A model generated the notes under the pieces. The model was given only the letters and a program-made list of their open reading frames with translations. It had not been told where the DNA came from and did not search any database. Below are positions 13,830-23,700 of a stretch of 40,052 nt of DNA, piece by piece. The DNA lies in IMG/VR virus record IMGVR_UViG_3300034073_002465, positions 1 through 40,052 of that record; one strand, written 5' to 3'. This DNA comes from a virus. Each line of letters opens with the position of its first letter. Positions within the stretch are counted from its first letter, which is position 1. A program made the position numbers and the translations under genes.

Positions 13830-14750
13830 ATGCCGCCCCCTTCAGTCACCCCAGCGATGCGTGAGTTCGGTTTTGGAGCCAAGCGCGTGCTCCAGCCTTA
13901 CCAGAACCCGGAGGCCAAGGACTTCTTCCGTGCTTTCCGCCCCTCGCAGGAAGAACTGGACAACCCGTTCCTGTCGTCCCCCTATGCCCGGCAGCAAGAC
14001 GCCCTGGTGGCGCAGGAGGACGTGGTCAACCAGCAGCTTGCGGCCGAGCAGGCGCAGATGATGGCGGACCAGCGCAAGGCCAGCCGTCTGGAGCAAGTCT
14101 ATGAGGCTGAAGACCTCGCCAACGAGGCGCTGGCCTCCGGTGTGCCGCCCGACGAGGTGATCCAGCGGTTTCCCCGGCTGGCGCAGTCTCCGAGTTTCAG
14201 CAATTACATGCAGCAGGCACGCGAGGTGCGCCCGGCGCAGAAGACGCTGGCTCCGCATTTTCGTCAAAGCCTCAAGAGCCCGACGGCACGAACCTACTTT
14301 GACCGTCATTTTCAAACCACAGGAGACGCCACGCAGGCTTACGATTTGGCGCAGGCGGACGAAGAGCAGGACGACATCCGGCTCGAACTCGTAAAGAACG
14401 GAGTCCCCGTTGAGATAGCTGAGGCCAAAGTCTGGACCCCATTGGCGGCACAAGCGGCCATTCAGCAGTTCAGCCGAAAAACGGAGGACGACCCGAACGA
14501 ACTGGCCTACAAGAAGACGGTGGACAAGTATTTCGCCGATCTGGCGAACTCTGCTGCCATGGCTATTGATGGAGAAGAAAAGAGCACGGAGCAGATCAAG
14601 GCGGACCTTGACCGCATCCGCAGTATTTTCTATCCGCAGGCCGCGCCAGCGCCGGTCTCAACGGTCAAGCCACCCACTGCCACTAAAGCCACGTCCAAGG
14701 TCAAATCCCTGGCGGAACGCTACGGCATCCTCAAACCTAAACAGCCATGA
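13830..14750 (+). CDS. Helical internal-virion-like protein, 306 aa
   Basis: Mostly charged alpha-helix: Gln/Glu/Ala-rich heptads at about 60-105 ('VVNQQLAAEQAQMMADQRKASRLEQVYEAEDLANEAL') and further helices to about 260, then a Pro/Ala/Thr linker and a basic end. No membrane or catalytic motif. It starts five bases after the previous stop and overlaps the giant gene by ATGA, so it is probably co-translated with it. Internal core or ejection protein is a reasonable guess from context. Confidence 0.55.
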   Translation: MPPPSVTPAMREFGFGAKRVLQPYQNPEAKDFFRAFRPSQEELDNPFLSSPYARQQDALVAQEDVVNQQLAAEQAQMMADQRKASRLEQVYEAEDLANEALASGVPPDEVIQRFPRLAQSPSFSNYMQQAREVRPAQKTLAPHFRQSLKSPTARTYFDRHFQTTGDATQAYDLAQADEEQDDIRLELVKNGVPVEIAEAKVWTPLAAQAAIQQFSRKTEDDPNELAYKKTVDKYFADLANSAAMAIDGEEKSTEQIKADLDRIRSIFYPQAAPAPVSTVKPPTATKATSKVKSLAERYGILKPKQP

Positions 14751-17700
14751 GCCCTTGGGAAGACATCGAGGCTGATCCCGAGTTTGGCACGCTGACTCCT
14801 CAGGAGAAGGTGTCCCTGTTCGACGATTGGCACAAGAACACCGTCAACAGCTTTGCTGAGATCGACCCGGAAGAAGTGGACCTTCAAGGTCTCAAAGGAT
14901 TCATGGCGTCAGGTCAGGTTAAGCGCCGGGAGCTTCTTGGGGAACCTGTGGACCCGGACCAGATCACCCAGCAGTACCTGACGGGGTTGACGGAGCGCAA
15001 CAAATCCCAGAAGCAGATGCTGGCGGATTACGACGCTTTGGAGAAGGCCCGGTTTAACTTGCAAGACGCAACTCTCCAGAAAGGGGTTACCTCCGCAGGA
15101 GATCGGGGCATGATCATCAGCCCCAAAGTTCAAGAGATTCTCGGTAAACCAAAGCAACAAGCGGAAAAGGAGTTTGAAATCGCTCGCAGCAAGTTCACCC
15201 CCGAACTGGAGCAGCAGGCCCGGGAGGCACGTGAGGCCATGCGTGGAGAACGCCCGGTGGCAGTTCTCGGCAGCGACATCTACACCGACCCGTCGCTGAC
15301 ACTGGACAAAGAGGAGTACCGCAGAGCGGTAAACGGAACCTCAGCTTCGCCAGAAGCCAAGATGCTCGCGTTGGCGGATTTCTCTTCTCGCCGGGACGAG
15401 TTCGCGAAAAACGCTCTTCGTGCGTTTCGAGTTGCGGGTGAGGCACCGATTCCAGGCATGGAGTCTTTCGCGTCGTGGGAGGCGAAGCAACCTGAAGAGA
15501 CACGTGTCAAATCTCCAGAAAGCAAAGCCCTCGAATACCTCCGTCAGATGCGTGGACGAGAAGGTTACCGTAAACTGATCAGCGCCATTGGCACCGGGGC
15601 TGTTCAAGGTGGGGCGGACGTGGCATCTCAGGCCGTTGGCACGGCTGCCATGATCACCGGAGACCGAGGGCTTGCTCAAAAAGCGGGGGAAGTTCAAAAA
15701 GGCGCGGAAGCGTTGTCTGAAGTCCAAAAGCTCGAAGGAGACATGTCTGCCACAGGTGCCACCACGGCTGGCGGCGTGGCACGTCTCGGAGTTGGCATGG
15801 CTCCCGCAATCGGAGCAGGCCTTCTCACCGGAGGCAGTCTTCCGGCTGCCGCGTTGGCGGCTGGAGCACAGACCGCAGGCGCTCAATTCCCATCGACGTA
15901 CAACGCGATGCTGGAACAGGGGAAAAGTGAAGAGGAGGCACTACGTGCCTCTCGCGGAGCCGCCCTCATGTCCGGGGCCGTGACTTCAGCATTGACCGCA
16001 CTTGGGGGAACGTCTGGCGTGGAAGCGTTGATCCGCCGCAGCGGTGAAGGGTTTGCCCGTGGGCGCGTTGCCTCCATCCTGCTTGGGTCAATCAAAGAAA
16101 TACCCGAAGAATTGGCTGATGAGGCTGCCAGTCAGGTTATTGAGTCGAGCCTGACCAACCCGGACAAGCCGGTGTCCCAAGTGGTCGATGAGTTTCTTGG
16201 GCAGGCCCCCGACCTTGCCTTGCAAGTCGGACTCCTTGGAGGAGCTGGTGAAGCCTTCTCTTCTGGAGGAAAGACACCGCCCACATCCCAGCCCACGGAA
16301 GAAACCGAAGAGCCGGTGGTTCTTGGGCGCACGGTGCAGCAGGTGCTCGACGAAGCCGACGCCGTCAGCGCCCGGGCAGTCGTGCAAGCTGAGGAGGCAG
16401 GGTCGCCTTTGCTGGCGCAGGCCATCGCAGAACAGACGGCTGCCACGGTTCCCGAGGCTCAAGCGGAAACCGCAGAGCCAAGCGGACAGACGGAACCAGA
16501 GGTAGCCGCCGAAATCCTTCCCGAAAAATCTCCCGCAGTCAACGCCGTTACCACAGAAGAACAAGAAACCCTCCCCCTGTTGCCACAGGAGGAGGGTCAG
16601 GCCGGTGAGTCGCGAACTCCGGCAGAAGGGTCGATTCCTGCCGTTACCGCAGAGAAAATGCCTGATACTTCAGAAGTGTCAAGTGTTGCCCCTTCTGCCG
16701 GAGTTGAGCGTAATCGGGCGTTGATCGCTCAAGCCGCAACCACAAACGCCGGACGTGCCCAGGTGTCAGCCAACGAGTACATCCAGAAAGCGGCAGCAGC
16801 ACCGCAGCCGAACCTTCCTCCAATCACCACGCAAGGTGGAGAGGTGGAAGTCCAAGCCGCGCCTGAGCGTACGGTCGAACAGAATCCGATTGCCGCGATG
16901 GCCGCACAAGCCGCCGCCAAAGCCCGAGGAGAGGTCAAGGAAGTCAGCGCCCCTCTGGCACGGATGTTACAGCCTTCTCCGCCGTCGCCGTCAGCTCCGT
17001 CTGGCTTGGGCGCAGGTGCCGCTACAACTCCGCAAGGAGCCATTGAAAGTCCCACAGCACCAGCGACGGCGGAGGACATCGCCGACCGCATCAACGCGTC
17101 GTCCTTGTCTCCTGCGACGACCTATCCATCTCTGGTGCAGGACATCAAGAGTCTCACGGAAGGCAGGCCAGCACGGTTGCAGGAAGTCGCCGACGCCCTG
17201 TTCGAGCAACCCATGCAGCGCCCGACTGCCGAGAAAATCGCACGCCGCCTGCTCGACGAAAATGCCGCCGAACGCGAGGTCACGGCTTCGCGTGATCGCC
17301 GGGTCGCCCGTGAGATGATCGGCGAGGAAGAGAACCAGCGTGGCGGCGAAGCGCCGGTCAGCGATGACAAGGCCCCCTTGGAAAAGGGCGAGTTCGTCGC
17401 GTGGCAGGACGAGAACGGCGCGATGCAGGAAGGCGTTCTCACCAAGATCAGCGCCGGTCGAAACAACCTTGGCGAACCGATGTCGGAGGTTACCTTGGAA
17501 ACCAGCGAGGTCGTGCAGGTGCCACGGCGAGAACTGAGGCCTATGGCGTCCATGAGGCCGGATGCGCGTGATGCCGAATACCTCGCCGCCGTTGAAGCTG
17601 GCGACATGGCGAAGGCGCAGCGGATGGTGGATGAGGCGGCGAAGGCGGCGGGGTATAACGTGGGGCCGGTGTATCATCACGGTGGGTTCGACATCCAGGA

Positions 17701-20700
17701 AAACGCCGTCCCAGACACATCTCGTGGCTTTCACATGGGCACCCGGCAAGCCGCTGAAGAGAGGGCTTTTGGCAAACCTGTCGATGATTTTATAGCGGAG
17801 GCCGAAGTAACGTACGATGAAGGCCTTGGTGCCTGGTTTTGGTCATCACAAGGAGTGGACAGTTACGACGTGGTCGATGAGGACGGGTTCAGTAGCGAAG
17901 AGAGGGCTCGCCGCAGCTTAGAAGAATATGCCTCCCAAGAGGATTTCAGTGGTTCTGACATCGAAGACCTTGGTAAACTGACCGCTGCGTATTTGAGGGT
18001 GTCTAACCCGTTGGTAGTGGCTGACCAAAAAGCGGACTGGGACGGCGTGATTAAGCGAGCGGTGTCTGGCGGCTATGACACCGTGCAGTATCGCAATGAC
18101 TTCGAGGATAAAGGGTCAACTTCATACATAGCCCTGCAAGAAGGGCAGATCAAATCCGCCGATCCAGTCACCTACGACGACGCGGGGAACGTGATCCCGC
18201 TCTCACAGCGTTTCCAGACGACCTCGCCGGACATCCGTTTCAGCAAGAAACCGACGAACCCAGTTCGCGACGCCCGTGCCGCAGCGATCAAGTCACTGCG
18301 CGGTCACCTCGGAGAAGAAGTCTCGGTCGGTGTGTCCGCCGTGGACGGCATCAACGCGATGACCAGCCTTCAAGGTGCCGTGCCTGGAGTGCAGAAGGCA
18401 TGGATCGGCACGCGTGAGGATTTTCTTGCGGATGAATCCCTCGGCCGTGCCTTCCCCGGCATCCGCCGCGAACTGGAGAGCCCGCGAGGAGATCAACTGG
18501 AAGGTCTGTTCGACGGCGGCCGGGCGTTCGTGTTCATCAACAACGTCGGCGTTTACGAAGGCGATGTCCGTGTCGCCAAGGAACAGTCCGAACTGACTGG
18601 AGAAGAGGTTACTCCGCAACAGGCAGCGGTGCAGCGCGTCATCACTCATGAAGGGCTGGTGCATCGCGGGTTCTATGCTCTCGACAAGGACACCCGGCGT
18701 GCGCTGTTCCAGTGGGGCGCTCAGAACATCTACGAAGCCGAGATGGACGCGATGGCCGAGGAATACGGCTACGCTGACGACTGGCGCACCAACGAACGGT
18801 CCCGCGAGTGGATCATGGAGGAGATTCTGGCGAAGAAGATCGAGCGCCTCAAGGCCCCGCCGAAGTCAGGCCCGCTCAAGGCCCTGTGGGACATCCTTGT
18901 CTCGTTGTGGCGAAAGCTCACGGGCAGCGTGCAGGAGGTCACCCTCAAGGACATCCAGGATGTCGCCAAGGTGCTGCGCACCGCGTTGGAGCTGTCCGAG
19001 AACAACGTCGAGACGCGCAACGGGATGCCGATCCGGGTGGAGGTAGCCAAAGGTTCCCTCCGCCCCCGTTTCACCAGCCCGCTTGACGCCACGCTCTCGG
19101 ACACTGCGAAGGCCCTGCGCCTCATGCGCGACGGCCCACCCGCAACCCCTGTGGACCTGCAACAAGCCTACGCCACGGCCGTGCGTGGCAAGTCCTCGGC
19201 CATGGTGTCGCTCGACGACCTGTTCGCCGCCGCCAAGGCATCCGCTCCGTCCCTGACCGAGGCTGAATTCGGACAGCAGGTGCAGAACCTCTACAACGAC
19301 AACGGAGCCTACGTGGAGTCCGCCGAGTCGCCTGCTGTGATGAAGCAGTCCGCCGACCGCTACAACGTCCGCTCGTCTCAAGGGATTCCGGCGAGTTACG
19401 TGATGATCCTGGAGACCGGACGCCCGATGGCGTCCATGAGGCCGGAGACACCCTTCTACTCGAAACTGTCCCGCGTCGTATCGGATAAGATGCCGAATCG
19501 CGCCGATGTCGCGACCATCAAGGGCATCATCACGAACCCGCAGACAGGCATCAAGGCAGAGGAACTGAAGTGGAGCGGGATCGTGCCGTGGCTTGATGCT
19601 CAAGAGGGCATGGTCACGAAACAGGCCGTGCTCGACTACCTCGCCAGCGACGGCGCGGTGAGGCTGGAGGAGGTGCGGATGGGTGGACAAGATCGAACCA
19701 TCAAACCGGGCGCTGTTTTTGGTGATTACCGCGTGATTGATGATGCTGGCGACTTGGCTCTTGAAAGAGTGGACGATGGTTCTTTTGTTCGTTCTGGCAC
19801 CGCTGAACAACTAGCGGATTACTTGGAAATAGGCACTGGCGAAAGTGGAGCAGGAACCAAATACGCCCAATACCAACTACCCGGCAGCGAGAACTATCGC
19901 GAGGTGGTGCTGGCGATGCCGGTTGAAAGACGTTCGATGACAGAAGCAGCGGCTGTTTATTACAACACTTTTGTTCGTCGTGGGGGCGAGCCTCAATGGG
20001 CTGAATTGCCAGAAAGTCGGCGCTTGCAGATCATCACGGAAACGCCCGCAGAAGCATTCAACGAACCACCTGAATACACCTCCAGCCACTTCCCCGACGT
20101 GCCGAACTACGTCGCGCACATGCGGCTGAACGACCGCACGGACGCCGAGGGGCAGCCGGGGACGTTCATCGAGGAAATCCAGTCCGATCGCCATCAGCAG
20201 GGACGGGAGAAGGGGTATCAGGGACAACGTGACCGCTCTCTAAGCGTGAAATGGGATGCCAATCTTCAAACCTGGAAAGTTCTCAACGAAGAGGGTCGAA
20301 TGGTTGGGGGATTCCAAACCGAAGAAGCGGCAAAAGCCGCCGCTAATAAGTTTGCGTCAGGCATCCCCGACGCCCCTTTCCGAACAACCTGGCCGCTGCA
20401 AATGTTCAAGCGCGCCCTCGCGGACGCGGTGGCGGCGGGCAAGCAGTGGATCGGCTGGACGACCGGCGAGACGCAGGCGGAGCGGTATGATTTGAGCAGG
20501 CAGGTGGACAAGATCGAAGTTTACCCTTTGGAAAAATCACCGGGCATGGTGGCTATCACAGCCTACAAAGATGGCCGCCAAGCCATTCGGCAGGATGTCG
20601 CACGTGGTAGCATGGCGGATTTGATCGGCAAAGAAGCTGCTCAAAAAGCCGAGCAACAGATTCAACAGAACAACTTTGCCACCCTCGAAGGAGACGGCCT

Positions 20701-23700
20701 CAAAGTCGGCGGCGAGGGCATGAAGGGCTTTTACGACACCATCCTGCCGAAGGAAATCGGCAAGTATGTGAAACAGTGGGGAGCTGGCGTGGTGAAGGGG
20801 GAAGCAGTGACTCGAAAGGAATCGTTTGAAGAGTCTCCTATTTCTTTTGATGATTCCCCTGTTCTTGTGCGCCAACAAACCACCCCCATCTGGCGCGTGG
20901 ACATCACGCCGTCGATGCGCGAGTCGATCCAGAAGGAGGGCCAGCCTAAATTCAGCCTCCGTCCTGACGCCGCACGACGCCTCAACCGTGCCGTCTGGGA
21001 GGCTCAGGAAGCCTCCGGCCCGATCAAGGATTCCGAGCAGACGCCACTCAAGGACTACCCGGTGCATTCGTTCGCGCAACAGTCCGGTAAGAGCCGCACG
21101 GACGTGGCCATTCAGGTCGTGGACGAGCTGCTCAAGTCTGGTGTGCCCGTCAACGGACTTGTCGATGCCATCAACAGCTACGAGCTGCACCGCCAGCTTG
21201 GCATCGAGCGCGATCCTGACATGCTCGGCATCTTGCTGGCCGAGGCCATGCTCCGGGGCGACCCCAACGCGTTCAAGGCGCATCAAGATATTCGTTCCCG
21301 CATTGGACGTGCTCAAGGGACTGGAGCCATCCTGCACAAGGACCCGAGGTACCAACACCTGTTCTTGCTCGAAGGCATGAAGGACGAGCAAATGCAGCAG
21401 GCCCGCGACATCCTCAACGCCAACGCGCCGATGAACGCGGACGAGGTGAGCCGGTTGGACGCGGAGGCGGGGCGGACGGCTGCGGCAGAGGATGCCGGGG
21501 CAGTCCAAGATGCCCTGGAAGAAGACCTTCTGGAGATCGGTGAGAAAGGACTTTCTCCCAAAGAGCGCACGCTGTGGGAGAAGGCAAAGTATCTTGTTGC
21601 CCGTATCGGTTACCTCCTAAAACTCGGATCAGGAGATGCCAAGCCATCACTACGTTTTGAGTTTCCTGACTCCGAGAAGCAGGCCCTCTCAAAACTCTCG
21701 GCGGACGAGAGGCAGAAAGAGTTGCAGAGGACGCGTGCAGAACTTCGCGCCACTTTGGGCGAATTGCTCGGGCAGCGCAAGCCACGTAAAGTGGCTGGCG
21801 GTGTCGAGACCATCGAAGGTGACCTTACCACCCGTGCGGTTGCTGACATGGTCCAACGCATGCAGGAACGCCTCAACATCCCGGTGGACACTGCCACGGC
21901 GATTGACGCCTTGACGACCACAGGAAACCTCAAAGGTCAGTTTGAAAACTTCATCTCCGACTCGCTGATCTCAAAAGTGAAGTCGGCCATGACGCCGAAG
22001 CAGGCCCCGGTCAAAAACCTGAACAGCGTCATCAGGCAGATCACCAGCATCCTTGCGGACAACCTCAACTTGCCAAAGGCGCAGACGGCCAAAGAGTCTT
22101 TGGGGGAACGTGCTCTTGACACCTTCGGACGTGTCCGGTCCAATGAACAGATGATCCGGGAAGCGTGGGAACGTTCCCGTGAAGGCATCCGGCAGTATCT
22201 TGCCGAACGCGCCGTCGAGGGCAAGGAAGGTCTGACCGAGGAAGAGGCCGCAGAGATTGAAGAGGCGGTTGATGCACAGCTTGACGCCATCGCGTCCTCG
22301 GTGCCAGCTCGCATGTGGGCGCGTGGCCAGGCTTACAGCCTGATCCGGGACGCTCTGGAAGGCTCCAAATTTGGCACCAACGAGGACATCTTGCGTGACC
22401 CGCAAGCTGCTTTGAAAACAGTCCAGGACCTCCTCAACTCCGAGGTGGGCAAGATCGGCAACGTGGACCCGGCACGCTGGGACAGTGACCAAGCCTACAT
22501 TGTGGCGGCGTTCAATTCGTTGGTGGCCGATCTCAAGGAGCGCAAGGCCAAAGCGGAGGCACGTCGGGCAGGCAAGACCCGCTCAGGGTTGATGACTGGA
22601 TCGGATAAAAAGACTCTGACATCGCTTATCGAGCAGGCTCGCAAACGCTCTGGGGACAAGGCTCCGCTCCTGCCTGACAGCGCCACCTGGACGAAGATTT
22701 TCAGCGGGTCGCCGCAGTCGCAGGAGGCGAAGGCGAGAGAGATGCTGGACTACATGAAGGCGGACCCGCTGCTCGCGAATCTCACGGCTGCCGAGCAACA
22801 GCAGCTTGCGGACATGTTCGCACGTCGCTGGGAGAAGAAGCGCAAAGAACTCCTGGAGGCCAAAGTCGCTTCCATCCTCAAAGCGCGAAACGCCACCCCC
22901 AAAGGCAAGAACGCCGCCAAGGACGCGGTGCCGAAGTTCATCCAGGCGATCAACCGTGGTGAGCTGACCAACGATGTCATTGCCGAGGAGATCGCAGAAA
23001 AGTTTGGTTTCGAGAAACTCACCGAGGGCGAGAAGAAAACGCTCGAACGGTTGTCCCGGGAACTCCAGGAACCCAACCTTCCGCAGCACGAGAAAACCGC
23101 CAAGATCGACGAGATGGCGAAGATCATCGCGAAGAAGACCCGCATGTCGATGGCTGAGATTTTGTCAGCGTGGTGGGTGACCTCCGTGCTCTCCGGGCCG
23201 CGCACAGCCTTCACCATCGGGCTTGCCGCCTCCAACGGTGCCTTCGAGGTGCTGGGGCACGCGGTGTCCACGGTGCTCAACGCCAACTGGAACGGTCGTC
23301 GTGCGGAGGGTCTCGCCGCCACAGGTCAGGCGCTCACCAACTACTTCAAGTCGTGGCCGCGTGCCATCCAGCTCGCGTGGCAGTACGTCCTGACAGGTGA
23401 CAAGAAATTGCTCTCCGCAATGGACCCGGCCTACTCGCAGTTCTTTGAGACAGGTCGCAACAACCCGCTGTCGGTGGGATGGAGACTGTCGCAGTCCAAA
23501 AACCCCGTGGCTCGTGCCACCGGCCGGTTCATGCATTTCTTCGAGAAATTGCTCTCCGCGCTCGACTTGTTCACGGCGACCACCACGCGTCACGGCATGC
23601 TTCCGATCTCCTACTACCTGAACCAGAAGGTGTACGACAAGGCACGTGCCGCGAGTGAGACCGATCTGGCAAACTACCGGAAGAAGGTGATCGACTTGTG

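Noticed and set aside
18866-19810. 314-codon minus frame inside the giant gene
   Set aside because: His/Arg/Gly-rich antisense frame with no motif, fully inside the 3452-aa coding frame.
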